From positions 24,444,001 through 24,508,000 of the forward strand of contig NC_091674.1 of assembly GCF_042453785.1 (NCBI RefSeq): a DNA stretch of 64,000 nucleotides, given 5' to 3'. The DNA comes from Malus domestica. Its lineage: Eukaryota; Streptophyta; Magnoliopsida; Rosales; Rosaceae. Positions 1 to 10,608 of the stretch are shown one piece after another (the stretch's first letter is position 1; every line of letters starts with the position of its first letter). Position numbers and translations under genes: made by a program. A model generated the notes under the pieces. That model saw only the letters and a list, made by a program, of their open reading frames with translations, was not told where the DNA came from and made no database searches.

Positions 1-141
1 TGAAAAGCTAAGCGAAATATTTGTTTTGAGTGAAGCAGAACCGCTCCCATAAAAGCCCTACCATACTTTGCCTGACTCAACTCGCAATTACTAGGTGCAG
101 ATATCCATGTTCCTATAATGAAAATTCACCGTAAAACATAC

Positions 142-1573
142 CTGTTGTATGAAGTCTGATTCCAAGCAACCAAAGACAACTGGTGGATCATCGGATGTAG
201 TCACATTTCCATCACCTTGCAGCTCCAAAACTACCTGATCACATGGAACCAGAAAATGAGAGTAGAGATAGCCCAACCAACAAATAGAGCAAAGAAGTGT
301 TCGTAATGAAAAAAACCTGTTGATGGCTTGGAACCTGTCCTTTGTTATCTGTGTCAATAACGTACTGACTGCAACTCTCATCCTTCCAGACTAATGCTAA
401 TGGGGTATTTCCTGGTTGGTAATGAGCATGCCTAGAAAGAAAAAACAATTTTACATAAATCGTATGTCAAAGAAAGTTTCAACAGCATTAAAAAAATCGA
501 GAAACTACTGTAACAGTGAACCATAGCAACAATATATGACATTTTCACAGATCCATAACAACAAATTTTAAGTAGTATCAGGAAATGAGCTTACTTGTTA
601 TAAAACAAAAGACCATCCTTTACATAAGGTACCGCTCCAGCATATGCCGAGTATAGCCCGCTCTGATCACAGTTATGCACAGGAACAAAGCTGAACCTAT
701 ACCTATGATAGTGAGACGGAGCCTCACAAGCCCCGGTCTCCCCGAGCTTAGAACTCAGCCAGAAAAACCTAAACTCGGCCGTGCAATCGTACAAAGAGTA
801 ACCTCTCCAGCACACCATGTCAATTACGTAGTACGTCTGGTCCATCTGCATTCAATGTACATTCAGCTTGGCATTTTATCAAACATTTGGAGCGCAATTG
901 AAGAAAGTAAATAATCAAATTTAACCCACAATTGAAATACTTACCTCGTGAAATATACAGTCCAATATAGAATACGACTGAGCGGAACCCGACCCGTCTC
1001 GGCTCCTGGAACCATTGGGAAGAGCCGACGGGAAACGGTGCAGAACAGTGCCGTTTCGTTGCCTGCTGATTGTGGCTCCGTCGGACGAAACGACGAAGCA
1101 TCGCTTCCCAGATGGCCTCGCAAACACATACCTACATTTCCACAAAAAACCCAAAAATTGGAAGAAATAATTGAAATTATATTGGGAAAAAAAAATTGAA
1201 ATTTAGAGAAATGGAAAGCGAACCAGTCGTGGGGCAAGCGGTTTGGGACGTCGATCATCCACTCCGGGAGCATGAGCTGCCTAGCGAACCATTTTCGGGC
1301 CTCCGTGCCTCTGAGCTTCGAAGCGTTGCGAAGGTCGAATTCGACGTCGGATTCGGACTCCTTGGATTCAGATGCGGATTCGGGTTCGGGTTCGGGTTCC
1401 GAGGGTTGTTCATGTTCGGGCGGGAGGGAGAGGAGGGTGGAGGCTAAGCGGCGGGCCTGGAGCTGGACGTCGCGCCGGGCTTGCTCTTGGCGCTGAAGCG
1501 CGAGCTCTCGGCGCCTCTGCTGGTCTGAGATCGCCGGTCTCTTGTACGCGCGGCGGAGATCGTGCGGCGCCAT
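142..1573 (-). CDS. SNUPN: Snurportin-1-like protein, 3' end missing (5 exons visible)
   Basis: Snurportin-1 is the importin-beta adaptor that binds the trimethylguanosine cap of U snRNAs and carries spliceosomal snRNPs into the nucleus. I recognise the family from the basic N-terminus (MAPHDLRRAYKRPAISDQQR), an acidic Ser/Glu/Pro-rich linker, and the cap-binding core with RPSGKRCFVVSS, LPNGSRSR, DMVCWRGYSLYDCTAEFRFFWL and KDGLLFYNK. Exons, read on the minus strand, are 1573-1224, 1131-945, 845-595, 431-317 and 234-142. All introns are GT-AG and all phases join, giving 332 codons. The start is the CAT at 1571-1573, the only ATG in frame with the family N-terminus. The last visible exon ends at FIQQ before a GTATGT donor. 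I could not place the next exon in 1-139, so the C-terminus probably lies beyond the window. Family membership is firm; function is by homology. Confidence 0.9.
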
Positions 1574-3283
1574 ATTTTGGTGGTCGTCCGAAATTGAATT
1601 TTTGGGAACTGGCGTTGTTCAGAAATTTTAAAAACGGTATCGGCAAAACTGTTGGGTTCCTTGACTTTGGGTCAGCCCATTGGATGTGCAAAGCCCATTA
1701 TCCATGTTTCCGTTGTATTTCGCTTCGCTAATGGAGTTACTGACAGCCGTTCTTGTTATCTTATAAACCCATATTGGCAGATAAACTTATATGTCTCGAG
1801 TCTTGGAAAAGATGTTCCAACAAGTTACAACACTCATCTCGTGACCTTCCTATTCCTTATTGAGTATCGTCCAAATGTTTGATCACTCAGATTAGGTGAT
1901 TCCCGTGATTGGTTATAAGATAGAACACTACTTGACTGTTGAAAGATCAATAGTCACTCTTGCTGATTCCCATCAAATTTGGACATGTGTCCAAATAATT
2001 AAAGTTATAAGCACAAATTTGATATGTGTCCAAATATAATTGGACATTAACCAGGAGCGGCCGCTGATCTTTCACAGCCAACTAGTGTTCTATAAAATAT
2101 TCATCACTGTTTGTCACACACAACGTTGATACGAGCCGTAGATGAGTGGCCCTTTTTTGTTTCCTAGTTGTTTCCGAGTGTTCGTTACGTCTACGAGTGA
2201 CAAAAAGTAGTTCAAAGGATTGGTTGGCTAAAAGGGTTGTCAAAATTGACTTCTCTTGTAATCGTTTAAACTTTCAATGGCATGACGGTTTGACGAGAAA
2301 TTTTCTGTTACAGGCTTTGTATGATGATGCAAATCACTTTTGTTTGGAGCTTAATTTCAGGAGGAAATTAGGCTTTTGCCCATATGGGAAAACCTTTACG
2401 GCAGATTCTAAGCATTCTCCTTTTCTTGTGGAGGGGAGAGCCGAACTTAGGATCTCGAAGTAGGATATTTGTTTTAGTGAGGTCATGTTTGGGTTTACTA
2501 GTATATATGTGTTGTGTTCATGCCAATTCAAACGTTAATTATAAGCAAAAAGGTAATAAATAATAATTTAATAATATAGTAATACACACATACCATCAGA
2601 AAATTGAGAAAAAGTTATCATTTTATTATTAAGATGACAAATACTTGAAACAAGGTTCATCATGTAAACATCGAGTCCTATATTTGTGCGGATTTTTAGT
2701 CGTGAAATGGAGCGGAAACACCATTTGTGTTTTTTTTTCCTCTTTTAGAATGACAATATACAAAAAAAGAAAAAAATTATTTGTAGTTTTTATTTTGTTA
2801 CAAAGAAAGAAATCGAACCTGAACCTATCATAATCTCATCATTAATTTTATTGGTGAAATTAATCCCAAAATAGCCTCTAATTGTCAGGTCTAAAATTAG
2901 AGGTTAATGTTTGTAGAAATTTTAGTCACGATTGATGGTCCAAGTGCTTTTATTTTCTAAGCTTGGCAATGCTCCGTGTGAAACTGGAATCATGGCTGCA
3001 CCAATCAAAATCGCAGTCCCAAAATTAGAAAATTGGTGAGAGAGACAACCTAACAACATTTTGTAAAATAATTTTTAATTAAAACGATTGATAGATAGAT
3101 TAGGACAATTAAGCCACATTGTCCATACTGGAGGCCAAGAATTTTAGGTTCAGATTTTTGGGACATAATCTATTGGTCTCTTGTTTTCTTTGATTTTATG
3201 CTGTGAGTGTGTAAACGTAATTTGACAGATGTGTGTGACTGTGCGTAGTTACATTGATTATAACGGATGTACTTTCTTTTATG
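1574..3283. other. Intergenic, no supported gene
   Basis: Apart from the foldback at 1913-2098 this stretch is AT-rich and has no recognisable coding content. An open frame at 2146-2463 (+, about 105 codons) matches no family I know, has no splice context, and its flanks are repeat-like. I do not call it a gene. The part next to 1573 must hold the 5' UTR and promoter of the snurportin gene, but no core motif stands out. Confidence 0.5.
1913..2098. repeat. Small foldback MITE
   Basis: Two arms about 90 bp long are imperfect reverse complements. The left arm begins with TAGAACACTACTTG, then GAAAGATCA; the right arm ends with TGATCTTTC, then CTAGTGTTCTA. TTTGGACA(T/C) motifs are also mirrored inside. 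No clean target duplication is seen, so the superfamily is not assigned. The right arm contains an 8-bp NotI site at 2057-2064 that the left arm lacks. Confidence 0.6.
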
Positions 3284-4054
3284 TAGGGCTGGATTCGGTT
3301 GGCAAATCGTGTCAAATTCCTTGTGCCACCTATCAGCCACATATACATAATTACCAAAAATCAGTTACTGCTAGCCAACCGCCTTTTTGCGGTTGCCAAA
3401 AATCGGTTCAGCTAAAATTATTGGTTGGTTCGGTTGGTAAATTGCACAACCGGTGGTTTCCACTTCTTCCTCGCTATCTTCCAGTTCCAAGGGCTCAATT
3501 TGATTTTTAGATTGGGGTGTTTGTTCGATTGCATTGTGTGGTTCATTTTGGGTTAATCCATGTTGTGCACTAGCGGCTGTTTGGCTGGACTCCATCATTC
3601 CAAACATAAGCAACGCATATACATTCAAAATCATATATATGTACGTGTATATATAGTATCAGTAATCATCATGCTATCAATTTTGTTAATAATATTTTCT
3701 ATATTTATTATGGCATGAATCATATACATATATACATATATATTTTTTAATTTATTTTCTAAACCCTAAAACTAAGGAGTCATGCATTTAAAAAATACCT
3801 AAAATATCTAAATAGAAGGAAAAAAAAATAAAAAAATAAAAAAAATAAAAATAAAAATATATATATATATATATATTGGTAGGTATGGCATACCGACGAC
3901 ATACAAAATCAATTACCAAAGCCATGCCATTAATTGTCGGATCGGTAAAATGCCAACCGATTATGAAAAAATGCCAAAACTATACCATACCATTATGAGT
4001 CGACCGGTATGGTTTGCTCAGTAAATCGGTTTATGGCAAAATTTCCCACCCCTA
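3284..4054. mobile_element. hAT-type MITE with 8-bp TSD
   Basis: A 771-bp non-autonomous element. It opens with TAGGGCTGGATTCGGTTGG and closes with CCCACCCCTA, the terminal pattern shared by the elements at 23817 and 27344. It is flanked by a perfect 8-bp duplication, CTTTTATG, at 3276-3283 and 4055-4062. Internal sequence is rich in CGGTT/AACCG words and holds an (AT)n tract near 3858-3875. It has no transposase. The 8-bp duplication indicates hAT-like integration. Confidence 0.88.
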
Positions 4055-4926
4055 CTTTTATGTACTCCAATCTTAATTTCGCATCCTTGCAGTTTAGATC
4101 AATTTAGAAATTTGATTAAAGAAATGAATGATTTCGATTATAACATACTATGGTTAAATTCGCTAATCCCGACTAGTAAAGAAAGAGGTGCACCCTAAGG
4201 ATCTTAATTCTCTAACAAATGTTGATGGAACCTGAATCATTTGCAAACAAAGCATGGATTTGGATTTAAGATTTGCGAAATTGGAAATCTAACGTGTTAG
4301 GTGAGTTGGTTTAGTTACTATCGAAGTTTTTCTTTGCAATTTTCCTTTTTATCGAAAAATAAAATAAAATAAAAAGATATTTTTCTTGAAGTGGATTTTG
4401 TGACAGACGCAATGGCAGCTAGAGGTCATGCCATGAATTATTTACAAGTTTGGTTATGGAAGCTTTCTATACTTGGTAGTTTGACTCTTTTCCTAGGGGT
4501 TGTTGCTATGATTTTTTCTTGTAATTTTCTTTGGATATTGTTACCGACACATATATTTTTATCTTTTACACATTTTTATTAATTTTTCAAAATTGATTTT
4601 CTCAATTTATTTGATCCGACGACTGAAAATTAAAACAAACGTGTGATAAATAAAAATGGACGTGTGGATAATACTATTTTTTAGTTAAAAATAAATAAAA
4701 TAAAAGGATACTTGGGGGTTGTTCATTGGTCAACTAATGGGGAGTTGCAGTTGACAATCACGAAAAACTCGCATTCGTTACATATTGCCAAGTGTAGATC
4801 ACCGACGTTCAAATGTTTGCGTCATTCAGGAGCAAGAAAAATAGAAAAACGAGAGTTTTTTTTTCTCATTTTTATTTTCATCAACTTATAATTTAATATA
4901 ATATTATCACTCATTATTACAGTCTG

Positions 4927-5055
4927 GTGATATTTTTTTTTGCTTAGAAGTGAGAGCTCTTATATTCGAATCTTGTGGATGGCGAATTCAATATCAAATT
5001 AGGCTGTCTATTGTATGGCTTAACTGAACTCCCTTTCCTCTTAGTGTAAAAATAA
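4927..5055 (+). mobile_element. SINE-like tRNA-derived repeat, copy 1
   Basis: It has the word order GTGATATT, AAGTGAGAGCTCTTATATTCGAATCTTG, GACGAATTCAATA-like, TTAACTGAACTCCC, then TTAGTGTAAAAATAAA. The central ATTCGAATC resembles a pol III B box. Related copies lie at 5350-5490 (same strand) and 49545-49680 (opposite strand). I infer a SINE from the B-box-like core and 3' A-rich end; no target duplication was confirmed. Confidence 0.5.
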
Positions 5056-5349
5056 AAATGTACTAAAATATATATATATATATATAATATTTTTTCACAA
5101 AAATAAGGAAATTACGAAAATGCTACCCTGTCATATCGCGTGCTTTTGAATCTTATCCAAACTAATCTGGATTAGATGGGATGATTAAACTTTATGAGAT
5201 GCGATGGTTCAATTTTTAAGTTTGATGGTACCGATTAAGATTCCCTTAATTAGATATTTTAATTTATCTGGACTCATTAGCTTCTATTGTCGATAATTGT
5301 ATATCTGAAGTTCCGCGTTTACTTTCTCCTTTTTTTCTACAATTTATTA

Positions 5350-5490
5350 TTATGATTTAGTGATATTTATTTTTACTTGTAAGTAAGAGGTCTTATATTC
5401 GATTCTCGCCAAAAACTAATTTGAACAATATCATTGCTAGTACATTATGAGATTCAGCCCACCCCATCCTTTTACCTTTAGTGTAAATAA
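5350..5490 (+). mobile_element. SINE-like repeat, copy 2
   Basis: It has the same module order as 4927-5055: GTGATATTTATTTTTACTTG, AAGTAAGAGGTCTTATATTCGATTCTCG, then a diverged middle and TTTAGTGTAAATAAT. It lies 420 bp from copy 1 in the same orientation, so local duplication is as likely as two insertions. Confidence 0.45.
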
Positions 5491-6900
5491 TATTATTTGT
5501 TAAAAAAAAAATTCCCCTTTTCTAGTGTGGTTTGTATAAGAAAATATTTAAAATAATATTGTGATCATAAGATCGGTTTGGCCGCTGTAAAATACATATG
5601 TTACACAAATCGTAAACCTTGTGTTTAGATATTTGGGCCGATTTATTATCTGAACTTGTAAGTCATTATTAATCATCTTAATGAGATTTCATAAATAGTT
5701 AGTTCTCTCATTGTCAAGAGTAATTTTTATAGTACGGTTACGCTATCACGGTGATGTTCTGTGTCAATGATACAAAAACATGTTTATAAATCTAAAACAT
5801 GTCCCTGTATTATTTAAATAGACTCTTGCCATACAAGTCATTTTCCTCACTCATTATTCCGTTCATATTTGTCATGTGGGTAACCTCACTACAACTCACC
5901 CTGGTAAATTCAGTATTTAAAATTTCTTCGATATGATCGATATTTTCATGAAAAGATATGAAAATGGGGTGAAGTCTAAACTTCACCTCATATCGGAGAA
6001 ACTCTTAAGTTTGAGTAATACTAGGGAATCGCATTTTTCTAAACCAAATTTGTAAACCGAATGATGTGGTTGTCGATAATTGAATTATTACTTAAGTGGT
6101 GATTAAAATGTTTGTTTTTTATTGATGACACATTATTTCGTTTACAAATTTAATTTAAAATGTTGGTATCCCTAAATTTTCATTTTAAGGTTCCATCATT
6201 TTCATAGAAATGAACAGATATCGATATTCAATATATCTATCGATATTTATATAATTTGAATTTAATATTACATCGATACTGATATTTTAGACATTGGATA
6301 AATGAGTACTACTTTCTGACCAAGTCATTTACACCGACAGATATGTCCAAATTGTTTAGATCAACATATAGAAGCAGCGACTCATCTAGATCGAACTCCT
6401 TGTTTATGTGTGCGTGCGTGTGAACTGGTTTCTATTTGTTACCATAATTGGGTGTGAATGCGTTATTATTTGTTGAACAAATATTTTCATGTCGCGTTAT
6501 TTAAATATTCCTATTCTCGTGTAAAGAAGAGAGAGTATAAGGTCGGATGGTGGGCCCCACCTAATTTTGACCCAATCAAACGGTGGAATTGGAAGCTTAC
6601 CCCCAGGTTAACACTCGTGCACCAGCACCGCACCCGAACTCCCCACCCCGACACTCCCCGAACGCAAAGCTCAAAGCACGATAAGTAGTTTCCGTAAACT
6701 CACTCCTCTCTCTAAAATTCTCTCTCTCTGTCTTGTCGAAAACCAGCACGCCCCAAAAGCAGCCGGCCAAAAGCCAGACGGACAGTGTCGTCATTTCAGT
6801 CGCAGCCTCGGATAAACCCCGCAACCAAACACCCCCCAAAGTCCCCAACTCCGCCGTCCCCCGAATGGTCACCTCCGCCCCTAATCCCACTTTCCCCAAA
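5491..6900. other. Intergenic, upstream of EXO70
   Basis: AT-rich DNA with no coding features to about 6450. From 6540 the base composition changes to C-rich. The pyrimidine tract TCTCTCTCTCTGTCTTG near 6718-6735 and the C-rich stretch to 6970 fit a 5' leader of the EXO70 gene. I could not identify a TATA box with confidence. Confidence 0.4.
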
Positions 6901-6971
6901 TCCAAATCCTAACTCCCTCACACCCAAACACCAGTTACCATCTCTAACCCTAGCAGCCAAACATCTCCCAA

Positions 6972-8921
6972 ATGACCACCACAACCACCAGCATAGGCGG
7001 TGGCGGAGAGGACCGGGTCCTCGCCACGGCTCAGCAGATCGTCAAGAGCCTCAACACCCCCAAGGAGGTCCGCGAGGACATGCTCCTGATCTTCTCGAGC
7101 TTCGACAATAGATTGTCTAACATCACGAATTTGATCAACGGTGAGGATTCCAAGGCCGAGGAGGACCGGTTCGGGGAAGCCGAGAAGGTGATTTTCCGCT
7201 GGGAGTCCAAATCCGAAGCTCACAGAAACTCAGTCCCGTGGGAGGAGTCGCCGGTCGAGGCCGGCGAGTATTTGGCGGCCGTCGATGAAATCCTCACCCT
7301 CATGGAGGGGCTTTCGGTCCGGTCCGATAACGAATTGGTTGACCGGGCCGAGAACGCGCTCCAAATCGCGATGACTCGGCTGGAGGACGAGTTCCGCCAC
7401 ATTCTGATCAGAAACACGGTGCCTTTCGACTCGGATCGACTCTACGGCTCGATCCGGAGAGTCTCGCTGTCGTTCGTGTCAAACGACGGCGAAATCGACG
7501 ATGAATTTGGGAGTTTCGGCGAGGAGGACCGCGACGCCGGCCGGTTCCACGAGCGCGGTGGCAGCCTCGGCGATACAGACGTTGATTTGATACATCCTGA
7601 CGCCGTCGTGGAACTGAAGGAGATTGCGGAGCGTATGATTCGGTCCGGCTACGAAAAGGAGTGTGTGCAGGTGTATAACAGCGTCAGGCGCGACGCTTTG
7701 GACGAGTGTTTGGTGATTCTGGGCGTCGAAAAGCTGAGCATTGAGGAGGTGCAGAAGATTGAGTGGAAGAGTTTGGATGAGAAGATGAAGAAGTGGATAC
7801 AAGCTGTGAAAATTGGCGTTAGGGTTTTGATCAATGGCGAAAGGAGGCTTTGTGATCAGATATTTGAAGGGATTGATGAGACTAGGGAGTGTTGCTTCAA
7901 TGACACTGCCAAAGGGTGTGTTATGCAGCTGTTGAATTTTGGAGAGGCGGTTGCCATTGGTCGAAGGTCGCCCGAGAAGCTATTTCGGATACTTGACATG
8001 TATGATGCCATGGCTGATGTGTTGCCGGACTTGCAGCAAATGATGACTGATGAGTATGTGGTTGGTGAGGCCAGGGGAGTGTTGGATGGGCTCGGTGATG
8101 CGGCGAGAGGGACATTTGCTGAGTTTGAGAATGCTGTTCAGAGCGAGGCCAGTAAGAAACCAATGCTGAGCGGCGAGATTCACCCGCTTACTCGGTATGT
8201 CATGAACTATGTCAAATTGTTGGTTGATTATAGTGTTACTCTCAATTCGCTTTTGGATACTGGTGAGGAAGAGTTGGAAAGGTTGCAAGGATCGCCAAAT
8301 GATGATTTGGGTATAGGCAGCATGTCTCCGATAGGCCATAGGTTGTTGTTGTTGATTTCGAATTTGGAGTCCAATCTCGAGGAGAAGTCTAGGGTTTATG
8401 ATGATGGAGCAATGCAGTCTGTGTTTTTGATGAATAATATTCAGTACATAGTGCAGAAAGTGAAGGATTCCGAGATTAGAAAACTCTTGGGAGACCAATG
8501 GGTTCGCAAGCGCCGTGGCCAGGTACGCCAGTATGCTACTGGGTATTTAAGAGCTGCTTGGAGCAAGGTCCTGTCTTGTTTGAAAGACGAAGGGATTGGC
8601 GGGAGCACAAGTAATGCTTCGAAGATGGCGTTGAAGGAGAGGTTTAAGAACTTCAATGCGAACTTTGAAGAAATCTATCGGACCCAAACAGCTTGGAAGG
8701 TCCCAGATGCTCAACTTCGGGAGGAGCTTCGGATATCTATATCAGAGAAGGTGATTCCAGCTTACAGATCATTTATGGGGAGATTTGGGAGTCAGCTGGA
8801 GAGTGGAAGGCATGCCGGGAAGTATATAAAGTACACACCGGATGACTTGGAGACCTACGTGTTGGATTTGTTCGAAGGGACACCGTGTGTTCTGAACCAT
8901 CTGAGAAGAAAAAGTGCATAG
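6972..8921 (+). CDS. EXO70: Exocyst subunit EXO70, intronless
   Basis: EXO70 is the exocyst subunit that docks secretory vesicles to the plasma membrane by binding phosphoinositides; plants carry many paralogues. The frame is 649 aa with no intron, as usual for plant EXO70s outside the A class. Residues 10-60 carry the N-terminal helical region ([25 protein letters not shown]). Residues about 220-640 form the conserved EXO70 domain, with [77 protein letters not shown] and the C-terminal [17 protein letters not shown]. The ATG at 6972 follows a C-rich leader. The motifs resemble the B/C/D clades, but subclass cannot be fixed by eye. A GTAAGC directly after the stop (8925) and CAG at 9121-9123 might bound a 3' UTR intron; that is speculative. 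Confidence 0.95.
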   Translation: MTTTTTSIGGGGEDRVLATAQQIVKSLNTPKEVREDMLLIFSSFDNRLSNITNLINGEDSKAEEDRFGEAEKVIFRWESKSEAHRNSVPWEESPVEAGEYLAAVDEILTLMEGLSVRSDNELVDRAENALQIAMTRLEDEFRHILIRNTVPFDSDRLYGSIRRVSLSFVSNDGEIDDEFGSFGEEDRDAGRFHERGGSLGDTDVDLIHPDAVVELKEIAERMIRSGYEKECVQVYNSVRRDALDECLVILGVEKLSIEEVQKIEWKSLDEKMKKWIQAVKIGVRVLINGERRLCDQIFEGIDETRECCFNDTAKGCVMQLLNFGEAVAIGRRSPEKLFRILDMYDAMADVLPDLQQMMTDEYVVGEARGVLDGLGDAARGTFAEFENAVQSEASKKPMLSGEIHPLTRYVMNYVKLLVDYSVTLNSLLDTGEEELERLQGSPNDDLGIGSMSPIGHRLLLLISNLESNLEEKSRVYDDGAMQSVFLMNNIQYIVQKVKDSEIRKLLGDQWVRKRRGQVRQYATGYLRAAWSKVLSCLKDEGIGGSTSNASKMALKERFKNFNANFEEIYRTQTAWKVPDAQLREELRISISEKVIPAYRSFMGRFGSQLESGRHAGKYIKYTPDDLETYVLDLFEGTPCVLNHLRRKSA

Positions 8922-10560
8922 GAGGTAAGCTCTTTGCTTTTATCAAAGACTAGTTGGAAGTTGGAATTGAAGTTCTAATGTCGAAAACAAAAAAAAAATG
9001 TAGCTTGATGATGATGATGATACCTATTTAAATATTTTGCTGGTGTTAATGTTATAAACACAGGTTTTTTGTGAAAGCTATTTTCCAACCCATCTATCAT
9101 CTACTGTAATAACTTTTGTACAGGTTCTGTAGATTTTAGCTTTTTGTTGCTGTCGATGTTTTTTCGTGGTTCATGTGTTTGATTTCCATGAATCGCCACG
9201 AGTCTTGTATGTTATCTGTGTGCGGAAGAAGAACCAGAACCATTGGTGTAAAATATTGAATTCAATATACACAACGATTCAGAAACATATACCCATTTAC
9301 GTTTTGGTTTTATTTTTTTCTCTGAAAATGAGTGCAACTTGAGCTATTAACTTGAAGAATGGAGATGTAAATTTAATGTATATCAGATGTTGCGTGAATA
9401 TCTAGCTGGTTACAACTCTTCTCTTCGTTCAGTGAGTTTTCGGAATTTTGTAAAGGCGGTGTTATGAATCATTAGTCATCACTTGATTCGTTCCTTCATC
9501 TCCGATCATGAAGTTGTCTGGCTAGAATTAGGAACCTATTTATTACATCTGATGATACTTAAGGGATGAAATCGATTGTGAGCAACGTAAGTGGTTTAGG
9601 TTTCCAGAAAGTAAAGTTGAAGGTTGTTCAGATTGATTTAGTACATGTGTTTTTCATGTAGCGTGAAGTTCCCCAAGTTGGAAACCTTGTGTGTGTATGT
9701 ATAGCCTTTATATGTATATATCGTCACTTAAAAGCCTTGGTTTTATAGTTAGCCACTTCTTGCCTTTAATATAACGAGGAGTGCTAAGATCAGTCGAATA
9801 CAAATAAGACAGGTTTAGATTAGTTTACGCGTGCTCGATTGTTTTTAGCATTTTTCAACAGCTGATGTTGAAGAAAACGTCCAACTTGGTCTTCGGACAA
9901 GAACAATTAGGAACAGTTTGTGAACGCATGGGCAACTGAATCTAGCATTTCACGGTGTCAGGCAAATCAACTAATTGGTCCTCTCAATTCTTGCTTGAAA
10001 TGAGGAAACTTGTCTAAAAAGCTTAATCTAGGTAAATACAAGAGAAGTTGGCTTCTTGCTTGGGAAGAGAGTAGTTGTGGATGCCTAAGACTCAACCCCC
10101 AAAACCTTCTAAACAAACCTTCCCAACATCCCAATGAAGATATTGCCATTACCAATAAAGGCTAAAACTTTACTAATCTCCACTAAGTGCTTGTAACTCA
10201 AGTCGTCAAGAGATTTACCCCTTGTACTCGAGATCTTAAGTTCAATTTTCCAATTCCAAAGATTTACCCCTTATACCCGAGACTCTAAGTTCGATTTCCC
10301 AATCCCCTAAAGCCGCTTGTATCAAAGAGCAGAAAAGTAGATGAAAAGAGAAGGTTTTATTATTGTTACTGCAAAAAAGCTCCCATGGAGCTCATGGATA
10401 CAACAAAGTTACAGAGAGTCAAAACGGTGTCAAACTGAACACCAGTAATTACAGAGGACTTACCTACGACGAAAACACATCCAACAAAACCACCATAGGA
10501 CCAGGACAGAGATCATTACATACAAGGGGAAAATAAAATCAAGAAAACGAAAAAGGATTG
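8922..10560. other. Convergent intergenic region between EXO70 and KIN-gamma genes
   Basis: It holds the 3' UTRs of the two converging genes and otherwise no coding signal. An imperfect two-copy tandem repeat (period 49 bp, AGATTTACCCCTT...) sits at 10211-10309. Confidence 0.5.
10211..10309. repeat. Two-copy 49-bp tandem repeat
   Basis: AGATTTACCCCTTGTACTCG at 10211 is repeated as AGATTTACCCCTTATACCCG at 10260, each followed by a TTAAGTTCAATTTTCCAAT-like tail. It is a local duplication with no evident function. Confidence 0.7.
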
Positions 10561-10608
10561 CTCATTTCGGTTGGGGAAAAGATTGGAACATTGTTCTCGA
10601 TACCTCTC

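Noticed and set aside
1..139. Next exon of the snurportin gene
   Set aside because: No frame in this stretch matches the family C-terminus and has a matching acceptor, so I left it unassigned.
2057..2064. NotI site as a sign of cloning-vector contamination
   Set aside because: The surrounding sequence is the arm of a plant foldback element and continues without any vector-like sequence.
2146..2463. Open frame of about 105 codons on the plus strand
   Set aside because: No recognisable family, no splice or promoter context, and an upstream flank that is a MITE. Chance frames of this length are common here.
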